DNA from: Fidelibacterota bacterium
GTDB lineage: Bacteria > Bipolaricaulota > Bipolaricaulia > Bipolaricaulales > Bipolaricaulaceae
Length of the DNA: 10,754 nucleotides
Assembly: GCA_024277405.1 (NCBI GenBank)
Contig: JAJRVI010000148.1
Span: forward strand, 1 to 10,754
Reading direction: 5' to 3'
Of the stretch, positions 1 through 5,920 are shown in pieces (within the stretch, counting starts at the first letter, position 1; the number at the start of each line of letters is the position of its first letter). The notes under the pieces were generated by a model. The model was not told the DNA's origin. It was given only the letters and a program-made list of their open reading frames with translations, and ran no database searches. Both the position numbers and the translations under genes were made by a program.

Positions 1-2473
1 AGCGTACCTCGGCCCCACCCAACGCCGCCACGATGAGCCCCTTCCGCCGCCGGCGCTCATCCTCCCGGGCGATCACCCACCCCAGGACCGGGGTCTGCAC
101 CCGACCGGCGGAGAGGTTCCGCGAGCCGAACCGCGCCTGAAGATGTTGGGACTGGGAGAACCCGACCCAGCGGTCCGCGACCCTGCGCACGATCTGGGCC
201 GAGACGAGCGGCGCCGCCACCTCCCGCGGGGATGCCAACGCCTCGCGGATCGCCCGTGGGGTCACCTCGTGGAACTCCACCCGTCGGATCGCCGCGTTGA
301 ACGGCCGGAGCGCCAGATACAGGTCCCACGCGATCTTCTCTCCCTCCGCATCGGGGTCGGTCCCCACCAGCACCTCGTCAACCTCCAGGGCGAGATCCCG
401 CAGGCCCGCCACGATGCGGGACTTGTCCAGGACCGGTTCGCCGCCGCAGCGGGGACACCGGGGGAGGGTAGTTTGTTCGTTGCAACGCCGACAGGTCCTG
501 ATCGACCCGTACACCGGCACGAACCGGCCGTCGAACTCCAACACCCCATGGATCCCACCCTCCTCCACCAGATCGGTGAGGTGCCCCATGGTGGCGGCGA
601 TGAGGAGGAGCCGGTCCCCGGTGGTCACCTCGTAAACCGTGACCTCCCCCAGCGACCGCCGCTGGGGGCGCCCGAAGAAGGAGGCGATGGTGCGGGCCTT
701 GTTGGGTGATTCCACCACGAAGAGGGAGGTCCGCAGGAGCTCCCGGGTCTCCTCAGGGGGCTCGCCGCGCAGGAGACGCCGGAGCCTCTCGCGGTCCCGA
801 TCGACCTCCCGCAGGAGCTCCCCGATCTCCACGGAGGCGAGGGGCGCGAACTCGATCTCCTGGGCGGAGAGGAGGGCGAGCCGGCGCTTGAGACCCCGGA
901 AGGCGGCCTCATCCCACCAGAAGAGGACCGAGACCCCCTTCGTGAGGCCCCAGGGGGAGAGGCGCGAGGTGCGTCCCGAGGCCTGGAGGTAACTCGCCGC
1001 ATCGGCCACGGCGAGGTATACGCGGCCATCGCGGCGGAAAACCGAGACGGTCCCGGTTCTCTCGAGCCCAGCCAGGGCACGATCGTCCCCCAATACCCCC
1101 CGGAGCCTCTCCGCGATCCCCTCGAGCCTGGCCCTTATACGGGGGTAGCGGGGGAGGTCCTCCTCGCGCAGGGAGAGGTAGCGCCGCAGGTACTCCAGGT
1201 CGCGTTCCGTCTCCTCGGCGGGGAGCAGGGGACGCAGCGCGAGCAGTAGCCCCATGAGCCTCCCGGGGGAGAGGGATGTCACCTCCGCGGGGAAGGGGAT
1301 CACCGGGACCCCGATGAAGACCGCATACCGTACCGCTTCCGGTATATCCACGCCCCGGACCAGGGGGTTCTGGCCATGGGTGATCCCCACCGCGGCCCAC
1401 ACCTTCCCCTCCCGGAACCCCTCCCTGGAACCCTCGAAATCCTCGTAGAGGACCGCGGGGATGCCGGATGAATTCAAGGCCTCCACGACCCTCAAGGCGC
1501 CCTCGCGTCCCTGATCCGGGGATACGAATACGAACGCCCCGGGCCCGCACCGCTTGACGAACTCCACGGCCCGGGCGAGGCCGTCCTCGAAGGAACCGAC
1601 ACGGCCCTCCAGGTCGGCCACGTTCCGCAGGGCGGTGGAGGGGCGCTGGACCTCGAACCCCAGGAGGCGCTGGAAGAGGACCACCCGTTTCGCACGGGGC
1701 TTCGCCGTGGCCGAGGAGACGACGAGCACCCCGCGGGGGGCCTTCGCGACCTCCTCCCCGGCCAATGCCGCTTCCACCTCCGCGGGGGAGAACCCGAGGA
1801 GGGAGAGCAAGCGGTCCACGTTCCGCGATGCTTTGAGGAGCGAATCCACGTCGTCCACGAAGATGAAGACCCCCGAATCGCCGGGACCATCCCGGGCGGA
1901 AAAGCCCTCGAGGAGGAGCTCGTGATTGCGCTGGAGGAAGGCACTCGTGGTGATGAGGGAGTCGAACTCCCCGGCGGCGATGCGTTCCCGCTCTCGCCTC
2001 TTGCCGGTGAAGGCGACGATGCGTTTCCCCGGGGCGAACGCGGCGAGCCGCCGGGAGAGCTCCTCGACCAGGAGCCTGGTGGGAACGAGGATATAGGACG
2101 GTACGGGGAGATAAGCCGCCATGGCGAGGCCGAAGGTGGTCTTCCCCACCCCCGTGGGGGCGAGGATGGCGAAGGATCTCCCCAGGAGGACCCGTTTGGC
2201 CCAGGAAAGCTGGAGCGACCAGGGGGGAGAGCCCACAGCCCGGGCGAAGAACTCGCGGAAGCGCGTTGCCTCCGCGAGGAGGCGACAGACCCGCCCGTAT
2301 GCGGCGAGGGTCCCCCGTTTCGCCAGGGCCGCACAGGGATCGGGCGAGGGGCTCGGGAGGCAGTTATCACAGGGGAGGCCCGCGGCGAGACGGGCCGCGG
2401 CGATCTCCCCGTTACAGTTCGGACATAGTCCCACAAACCGCGCTTCCACCGCGGTGCCGACCGCATCGGACAT
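1..2473 (-). CDS. rgy: Reverse gyrase (N-terminal ~824 residues; C-terminus beyond window)
   Basis: Reverse gyrase joins a helicase-like ATPase to a type IA topoisomerase and introduces positive supercoils into DNA using ATP. It is characteristic of thermophiles. Read on the minus strand from ATG at 2473, the frame stays open to the window edge. Domains in order: N-terminal zinc finger (C17, C20, C35, C38); Walker A APTGVGKT with K111; Walker B-like FVDDVD (D207, D208, D210); an SSAT motif; a GVDIPE-VRYAVFIGVP segment; QASGRTSRL helicase motif VI (Q497); the Toprim start VVESPNKA with E588; a second zinc finger inside the topoisomerase part (C661, C664, C673, C676); the acidic Toprim motif GTDPDAEGE (D706, D708, E710); and SAGRVQTPVLGW. 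The active-site tyrosine of type IA enzymes lies after this last motif and is not in the window. Family members are usually about 1,050-1,200 residues, so roughly a quarter is missing at the edge. No frameshift is seen. An ATG 11 bases upstream lies in another frame and is not the start. The gene is divergent from the exported protein at 2632. Confidence 0.96.
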   Translation of the reverse strand, partial: MSDAVGTAVEARFVGLCPNCNGEIAAARLAAGLPCDNCLPSPSPDPCAALAKRGTLAAYGRVCRLLAEATRFREFFARAVGSPPWSLQLSWAKRVLLGRSFAILAPTGVGKTTFGLAMAAYLPVPSYILVPTRLLVEELSRRLAAFAPGKRIVAFTGKRRERERIAAGEFDSLITTSAFLQRNHELLLEGFSARDGPGDSGVFIFVDDVDSLLKASRNVDRLLSLLGFSPAEVEAALAGEEVAKAPRGVLVVSSATAKPRAKRVVLFQRLLGFEVQRPSTALRNVADLEGRVGSFEDGLARAVEFVKRCGPGAFVFVSPDQGREGALRVVEALNSSGIPAVLYEDFEGSREGFREGKVWAAVGITHGQNPLVRGVDIPEAVRYAVFIGVPVIPFPAEVTSLSPGRLMGLLLALRPLLPAEETERDLEYLRRYLSLREEDLPRYPRIRARLEGIAERLRGVLGDDRALAGLERTGTVSVFRRDGRVYLAVADAASYLQASGRTSRLSPWGLTKGVSVLFWWDEAAFRGLKRRLALLSAQEIEFAPLASVEIGELLREVDRDRERLRRLLRGEPPEETRELLRTSLFVVESPNKARTIASFFGRPQRRSLGEVTVYEVTTGDRLLLIAATMGHLTDLVEEGGIHGVLEFDGRFVPVYGSIRTCRRCNEQTTLPRCPRCGGEPVLDKSRIVAGLRDLALEVDEVLVGTDPDAEGEKIAWDLYLALRPFNAAIRRVEFHEVTPRAIREALASPREVAAPLVSAQIVRRVADRWVGFSQSQHLQARFGSRNLSAGRVQTPVLGWVIAREDERRRRKGLIVAALGGAEVR

Positions 2474-2482
2474 GATCGCCCC

Positions 2483-2512
2483 ATTTAACCTCGTGATCGC
2501 TTGCCGCTCCAA
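2483..2512 (-). promoter_or_regulatory. Candidate promoter of reverse gyrase, probably leaderless
   Basis: On the minus strand there is a -35-like TTGGAG (2512-2507), an 18-base spacer and a -10-like TTAAAT (2488-2483). The ATG begins only 9 bases after the -10 element. Transcription starting about 7 bases after the -10 would give a leader of about two bases. The only good Shine-Dalgarno-like string, GAGG, lies upstream of the -10. The hexamers match the sigma-70 consensus only moderately, so this is tentative. Confidence 0.35.
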
Positions 2513-2583
2513 CCCGTCGGCGGACCGGTCTGGGGCCGCACGGTTCCCGACAGCCTCGCGCCGGTTACCCCCATCATCCCCCA

Positions 2584-2611
2584 TTGCATCGTCGGTGCGC
2601 GGGTGTAATGT
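2584..2611 (+). promoter_or_regulatory. Weak candidate promoter for the exported protein at 2632
   Basis: TTGCAT (2584-2589) and TAATGT (2606-2611) are separated by 16 bases. The latter ends 20 bases before the ATG at 2632, the same spacing as the better promoters in this window. TGTAAT (2604-2609) is an alternative -10 with a poorer spacer. A ribosome binding site, GGGAGGTGGG, follows at 2618-2627. Confidence 0.3.
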
Positions 2612-2631
2612 ATCCTCGGGAGGTGGGGCAC

Positions 2632-3438
2632 ATGATCAGATGGGCCATATGTGTCACGGCGGCCATAGGCGCCGTGGCGGTGGGGGGCGGGGCGGCGTGC
2701 GAGAAGTGCTTCGATCCCCCGACCGATCCCTGGATACGCCATACGCTCACGCTCACCCGCATCATGTTCCAGCCGGGGACGGAGCCGTGGGACGAGCTCG
2801 TGGAGGAGGGCGCGGAGGAACTGGTGCTCGTGCTTCAGGTCTCCTACCTCGGTGCGTGTCCGAACCTCTCCCGCACGTTCGTCCAATACCTGCCCGGGCT
2901 GGACGTGGAGCGCCATGCCCGCGGGTTCACCGTGCCCATCGATGCGGTGATCTGGCAGCTGGCCGAGTGCTGGCCGCCGGGGCCGATAGCCGTCCGGGCG
3001 GCACTATGGGAGGAGGACATGTACGACGAAGACGCTTGGAAGATCGTGCGGGAGGTGAGCCGCGGATCGATCGAGGTGGTGAGCGGCGACCCCCGGCGGG
3101 AGCCGGGCGAGCCGTGGGCGGTGAGCCTCGCGGGGGCGTTCCTCGACCGGTTGGCAAAGGGGTTCGATTGCTGCGGGAACGACCCCGTGATGCCCGCAAC
3201 GCGCTGGCAGTACGGCCACGGTCCCATCATGCATCATCGGGGATGGGACGTGGTCTGGCGTTACCCCGAGGTAACCGAGGGGTGTTGGGGCCAGTACCCC
3301 TCCGCGAAGGAGCCGGCCGTTATCCTCTGTTTCATCAGCTCGTACGACGAGCCCCCGGTATCGACTGCACCGGGGAGGGAGCACCGGGGGACCGGGGGGA
3401 CCGCTTCCACCACCCGGGATGGGAAGGGAGGGGGCTGA
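2632..3438 (+). CDS. Unrecognised exported protein with eight mature cysteines
   Basis: I do not recognise a family. The ATG at 2632 is chosen because a strong Shine-Dalgarno (GGAGGTGG, about 2619-2626) sits just before it. The in-frame TTG at 2584 has none, and starting there would put charged residues ahead of the signal. The 268-residue product begins with a signal-like segment (M-I-R-W, then about 18 hydrophobic or small residues) ending near A22-C23. No convincing lipobox is present. The mature part carries cysteines at 23, 26, 76, 113, 180, 181, 218 and 233, an even number that could form disulfides. Its middle (about residues 35-240) alternates hydrophobic and polar residues, with many tryptophans and prolines, and looks like a folded beta-rich domain. 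After about residue 240 the sequence becomes low complexity, rich in G, T, R and P, because the DNA there is G-runs. The gene is divergent from reverse gyrase and converges on the pseudouridine synthase gene. Confidence 0.75.
   Translation: MIRWAICVTAAIGAVAVGGGAACEKCFDPPTDPWIRHTLTLTRIMFQPGTEPWDELVEEGAEELVLVLQVSYLGACPNLSRTFVQYLPGLDVERHARGFTVPIDAVIWQLAECWPPGPIAVRAALWEEDMYDEDAWKIVREVSRGSIEVVSGDPRREPGEPWAVSLAGAFLDRLAKGFDCCGNDPVMPATRWQYGHGPIMHHRGWDVVWRYPEVTEGCWGQYPSAKEPAVILCFISSYDEPPVSTAPGREHRGTGGTASTTRDGKGGG
3372..3399 (+). other. G-quadruplex motif 1
   Basis: Four G-runs (GGGG, GGG, GGGGG, GGGGGG) are separated by loops of 1, 6 and 3 bases on the plus strand. This satisfies the canonical G3+N1-7 rule. 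It lies inside the 3' coding part of the exported protein gene, so it would also be present in that gene's mRNA. Confidence 0.6.
3416..3434 (+). other. G-quadruplex motif 2 (short loops)
   Basis: Four G-runs (GGG, GGG, GGG, GGGGG) are separated by loops of 2, 2 and 1 bases, a very compact canonical G-quadruplex motif. It ends one base before the TGA stop of the exported protein gene. Short loops are associated with high thermal stability in this class of structure. Confidence 0.65.
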
Positions 3439-3452
3439 GCGAGCGCCCCCGC

Positions 3453-3466
3453 CGCGGGACGCCGCG
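3453..3466 (+). terminator. Small GC hairpin between convergent genes (weak terminator candidate)
   Basis: CGCGG (3453-3457) and CCGCG (3462-3466) form a 5-base stem around the loop GACG in the 28-base gap between two convergent stop codons. Neither strand has a T-tract after it, so it is not a standard intrinsic terminator. It may act together with the G-quadruplex motifs just upstream. Confidence 0.2.
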
Positions 3467-4177
3467 TCACCGAGGGGGCCGTTTCTCCCGGATCCCCAGG
3501 GCACGGAGCTCCCCGGGGCTCAGGGGGCGGAGCTCCCCGGGACGGAGGTCCCCGAGCTCCACCGGCCCCATGGCCGTGCGGATCAACCGCACCACTTCGT
3601 ACCCGAGGGCCCTGAAGGCGCGGCGGATCTCGCGTTTCCTGCCCTCGTGGATCACGAGCTCCACCTCTCGGGGCCCGAGCCTCTTCACTTCATCCGGGAC
3701 GAACGGGCCGTCCTCGAGCTCTATCCCCCGGGCGAGCTCCTCCAGGTCGCGCTTCTCCACGGACCGGTCGAGGACCACCCGGTAACGCTTGGCCACCTCG
3801 AAGCTCGGGTGGGTGAGCCGGAACACGAGGTCGCCGTCGTCGGTGAGGATCACGAGCCCCTCGGACTCCTTGTCGAGCCGCCCCGCCGGAACGAGCCGCA
3901 GGCCCTCGGGGATGAACTCCGCCAGGGTCCTCTTGGCGTGTGGATCCCGGAGGGTGCTCACCACCCCCCGGGGCTTGTAGAGCTTGAAGTAATGTCTCTC
4001 CGCGGAGAGGACGATTTTACGACCATCCACCTCCACGGTATCCACCGCGGGGTCTACCTCGCGCCACGGCTCGCGCACCACCTCCCCGTTCACCCGCACC
4101 CTTCCGGAGCGGATGAGCTCGTCCGCCCCCCGGCGCGATGCCACCCCGGCCGCCTGGAGGTACTTATTCAGCCTCAA
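3467..4177 (-). CDS. rluB: RsuA/RluB-type rRNA pseudouridine synthase
   Basis: This enzyme isomerises a specific uridine in ribosomal RNA to pseudouridine. The 236-residue product has an N-terminal S4 RNA-binding domain (about 1-48, with RLNKYLQAAGVASRR and a GRVRVNG turn). The catalytic domain follows, with the family motif GRLDKESEGLVILTDDGDL; D102 is the expected catalytic aspartate. The C-terminal IHEGRKREIRRAFRALGYEV and MGPVELGDLRPGELRPL segments are typical of RluB/RsuA. The start is TTG at 4177, whose TTGA overlaps the TGA stop of the upstream gene. It leaves LRLNKYL as the first residues, where the S4 domain should begin, and a GGAG lies about 10 bases upstream. The frame is open further upstream, but that stretch lies over another gene and has no family similarity. 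RluB (23S) and RsuA (16S) are hard to tell apart by eye; the length and S4 domain favour the RluB/RsuA group over RluE, which lacks S4. Confidence 0.92.
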   Translation of the reverse strand: MRLNKYLQAAGVASRRGADELIRSGRVRVNGEVVREPWREVDPAVDTVEVDGRKIVLSAERHYFKLYKPRGVVSTLRDPHAKRTLAEFIPEGLRLVPAGRLDKESEGLVILTDDGDLVFRLTHPSFEVAKRYRVVLDRSVEKRDLEELARGIELEDGPFVPDEVKRLGPREVELVIHEGRKREIRRAFRALGYEVVRLIRTAMGPVELGDLRPGELRPLSPGELRALGIREKRPPR

Positions 4178-4503
4178 CCCGGCTCCGCTCCGGCCCGCGT
4201 CCGCCGGATCGTCCGCCCGAGCTTCTCCTCCACCGATCTCGTCTTGTACTCCAGGAGGCCCTTCCTCCCTGGGCGATCGTCGATGTAGATCCGGGTGGCC
4301 ACGCGGGGCGCGAGCTCCAGCATCCGGTGATGGCAACGCTTGATCAGCTCCATCACCTCGTCCCATTCCCCCTCCACGATGGTCCCCATGGGGGTGAGAA
4401 GATAGGGGAGGCCGCTCTTGTCCACGATGTCTATCACCTGGGCCACGTACTCGCTCAGGCTCTCCCCCACGCCGATGGGAGAGATGGTGAACTCCACGAT
4501 CAT
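4174..4503 (-). CDS. UPF0045 / MTH1187 (YqgV)-family thiamine-binding-type protein
   Basis: A 109-residue cytoplasmic protein of the DUF77/UPF0045 group. It has the family opening MIVEFTISPIGVGESLSEYVA, then the central YLLTPMGTIVEGEWDEVMELI and a C-terminal RIYIDDRPGRKGLLEYKTRSVEEKL. Structures of the family (MTH1187, YqgV, and the related YkoF) show a ferredoxin-like fold, and some members bind thiamine or related pyrimidines. The true substrate here is not known. The ATG at 4503 is preceded by the strong Shine-Dalgarno GAGGTGA with a six-base spacer. The last four bases overlap the TTG start of the pseudouridine synthase gene, which implies translational coupling. No thiamine gene or THI-box is visible nearby, so a thiamine role rests on the family only. 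Confidence 0.9.
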   Translation of the reverse strand: MIVEFTISPIGVGESLSEYVAQVIDIVDKSGLPYLLTPMGTIVEGEWDEVMELIKRCHHRMLELAPRVATRIYIDDRPGRKGLLEYKTRSVEEKLGRTIRRTRAGAEPG

Positions 4504-4522
4504 CGCCGCTCACCTCGGGCCC

Positions 4523-4528
4523 ATTGTA
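4523..4528 (-). promoter_or_regulatory. Candidate -10 element (TACAAT) for the UPF0045-rluB unit
   Basis: On the minus strand GTACAATGGG places a TACAAT hexamer 19 bases before the ATG at 4503, with the Shine-Dalgarno GAGGTGA between them. No convincing -35 is seen at 16-18 bases, so this may be a -10-driven or activated promoter. The same ten bases recur before the cysteine-rich gene at 8139. Confidence 0.45.
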
Positions 4529-4589
4529 CGGCCCCCGGGTCCGGACATCGCCGGCGAACCGCGGGAGTCCGATGCGCTTGGAGGTCCTG

Positions 4590-4618
4590 TTGCGCACGGG
4601 GGTGGATGCGGATACAAG
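4590..4618 (+). promoter_or_regulatory. Candidate sigma-70-type promoter of the ABC operon
   Basis: TTGCGC (4590-4595), a 17-base spacer and TACAAG (4613-4618) lie 20 bases before the GTG start at 4639. The ribosome binding site AGGGTGA falls at about 4626-4632. The predicted leader is only about 14 bases. The promoter is back-to-back with that of the minus-strand UPF0045 unit in a 135-base divergent intergenic region. Confidence 0.5.
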
Positions 4619-4638
4619 CATGTCCAGGGTGATCGGAC

Positions 4639-5232
4639 GTGAGATCCGCGAAGGCGATCGTGGCGCCGACGCTGGCGCTGCTGTTGGCGATGGGCGTTCA
4701 GGCCCTCGGGGGCCCCGCTTACCCCGGCGGACAGCTCTTCCTGCGGTACGAATTACGCTATCCCGATAAGCATCCGGCCTCCCTGACATTCGAGGTGATC
4801 CCCGGGGAGGGCGGTTACGAGGTCCGGATGAGTATGACCCAGTTCGTATCGCGGGACGAGGCCGAAGGCCGCAATCCCTTGGAACTCATCGCGTTCACAC
4901 CGGAGCTGGACGTGAACGAGGCCGGGTTCATCATGCCCCTGTTCTCCATCTGGGGACGCGGGATCGAGCCCAACAAGGAGTACAGGCTCCGCAACAGGGC
5001 CCGTCTGATAACGGGGGACCGGGATGATGTCCTGGGGATCCCCGTGATAAGGGCACGTTACCTCAACCCGGGCTTCCCCGACCTGGTGGCATACGTGGCC
5101 ATACCGGACCTATCCCACCGCGGGCTGTTGCCCACCTTCCTCCCCCCGTACCTCCGGGTGGAGGAAAAAGCGGATACGGGATATCGCTTGGTCTACGAGA
5201 TCGTGCTCGTCGAGTTCAGACATGAGGGGTGA
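4639..5232 (+). CDS. Exported protein of unknown function heading the ABC transporter operon
   Basis: I do not recognise a specific family. The 197-residue product starts at GTG 4639, six bases after the Shine-Dalgarno AGGGTGA. It begins with a clear Sec signal (MRSAK, a hydrophobic stretch IVAPTLALLLAMGV, then QALG as a likely cleavage site). The mature part has no cysteine and no further membrane segment. It alternates short hydrophobic strands with polar turns (for example LFLRYELRYP, ASLTFEVIPG, GYRLVYEIVLVEF), so a beta-rich extracytoplasmic domain is likely. Its 3' end overlaps the ATPase gene by 11 bases, and the permease overlaps that in turn, so all three are probably translated together. 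Inference: it works at the outer face of the membrane with the transporter, perhaps as a substrate-handling or adaptor partner. It shows no coiled coil or lipoyl domain like that of MacA. Confidence 0.8.
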   Translation: MRSAKAIVAPTLALLLAMGVQALGGPAYPGGQLFLRYELRYPDKHPASLTFEVIPGEGGYEVRMSMTQFVSRDEAEGRNPLELIAFTPELDVNEAGFIMPLFSIWGRGIEPNKEYRLRNRARLITGDRDDVLGIPVIRARYLNPGFPDLVAYVAIPDLSHRGLLPTFLPPYLRVEEKADTGYRLVYEIVLVEFRHEG

Positions 5233-5920
5233 GGCGATCGTAGAGCTGGAGGGGGTGTGGAAGGTCTACCGCATGGGCCGGCGCCGGAGGATCGAGGTGG
5301 AGGCCCTGCGGGGGGTGTACCTGCGTGTGGAACGGGGGGAGTTCCTGGCGGTGATGGGGCCGTCGGGATCGGGTAAATCCACCCTCCTCCACCTCATGGG
5401 ATGCCTGGATCGCCCCACCAGGGGGCGGGTCCTCTTCGAGGGTGAGGACATCTCCTCCATGCGGCCGGCCACGCTGGCGCGGATAAGGAACCGCAGGGTG
5501 GGGTTCGTGTTCCAGAGCTTCAACCTCGCGCCCACCCTCACCGCCCTGGGCAACGTGGAGCTCCCCATGATCTTCGCCGGGGTACCCCGGGGGGAGAGGC
5601 TCCGTCGGGCGCGGGAGCTCCTCGCCCGGGTCGGCCTCCGGGAGCGGGAAAGACACCTACCCAACGAGCTCTCCGGCGGGGAACAGCAGCGGGTGGCCAT
5701 CGCCCGGGCCCTGGTGAACTCCCCGGACCTGCTCCTCGCGGACGAGCCCACGGGAAACCTCGACACCGAGACGGGCAGGGAGGTCCTGTCCCTCATCTCC
5801 GGGGCCCATGGGGGAGGGGTCACCGTGGTGGTGGTCACCCACGACCCCGAGGTGGCCGCAGCGGCCGTGAGGGCTCTCAGGATCCGGGACGGGCGCATCG
5901 TAGGGGGTACCGATGGTTGA
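5222..5920 (+). CDS. MacB/LolD-type ABC transporter ATPase
   Basis: A 232-residue cytoplasmic ATP-binding subunit that powers the adjacent permease. Motifs are complete: Walker A GPSGSGKST (46-54, K52), Q-loop Q98 in VFQSFNL, signature LSGGEQQ (150-156), Walker B LLLADEP with E175, D-loop NLD (179-181) and H-loop H207. The signature with EQQRVAIARAL, the ADEPTGNLD string and the sequence MGCLDRPTRG are typical of the MacB/LolD/FtsE-like group, which works on extracytoplasmic substrates rather than importing solutes. The ATG at 5222 lies within the end of the upstream exported-protein gene (11-base overlap). No strong Shine-Dalgarno is visible, consistent with translational coupling. The 3' end overlaps the permease start by 8 bases. 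Substrate unknown. Confidence 0.95.
   Translation: MRGEAIVELEGVWKVYRMGRRRRIEVEALRGVYLRVERGEFLAVMGPSGSGKSTLLHLMGCLDRPTRGRVLFEGEDISSMRPATLARIRNRRVGFVFQSFNLAPTLTALGNVELPMIFAGVPRGERLRRARELLARVGLRERERHLPNELSGGEQQRVAIARALVNSPDLLLADEPTGNLDTETGREVLSLISGAHGGGVTVVVVTHDPEVAAAAVRALRIRDGRIVGGTDG

Noticed and set aside
1492..2484. A 330-codon minus-strand frame starting at an ATG just upstream of the reverse gyrase ATG
   Set aside because: It is the +1 shadow of the reverse gyrase gene. Its translation is S/P/R-rich, while the neighbouring frame gives all reverse gyrase motifs without interruption.
3426..3438. Frameshift near the 3' end of the exported protein at 2632 to explain its low-complexity tail
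   Set aside because: The change in character is explained by the G-runs of the quadruplex motifs, and no other frame continues with protein-like sequence before the convergent gene. A sequencing slip in the G-runs cannot be excluded but is not shown.
2121..3785. A 554-codon open frame on the plus strand running over the start of reverse gyrase, the exported protein and the end of rluB
   Set aside because: It crosses three better-supported genes on both strands, and its product is compositionally biased (R, G, P, S) with no motif. It is a GC-driven shadow.
4555..4590. Inverted repeats in the divergent region between UPF0045 and the ABC operon
   Set aside because: Only short GC-rich complementarities of four to five bases are found, expected by chance at this base composition.
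4178..4789. N-terminal extension of the pseudouridine synthase to 440 residues
   Set aside because: The extension lies over the UPF0045 gene and the divergent promoter region and has no family similarity. The S4 domain begins exactly at the TTG at 4177.
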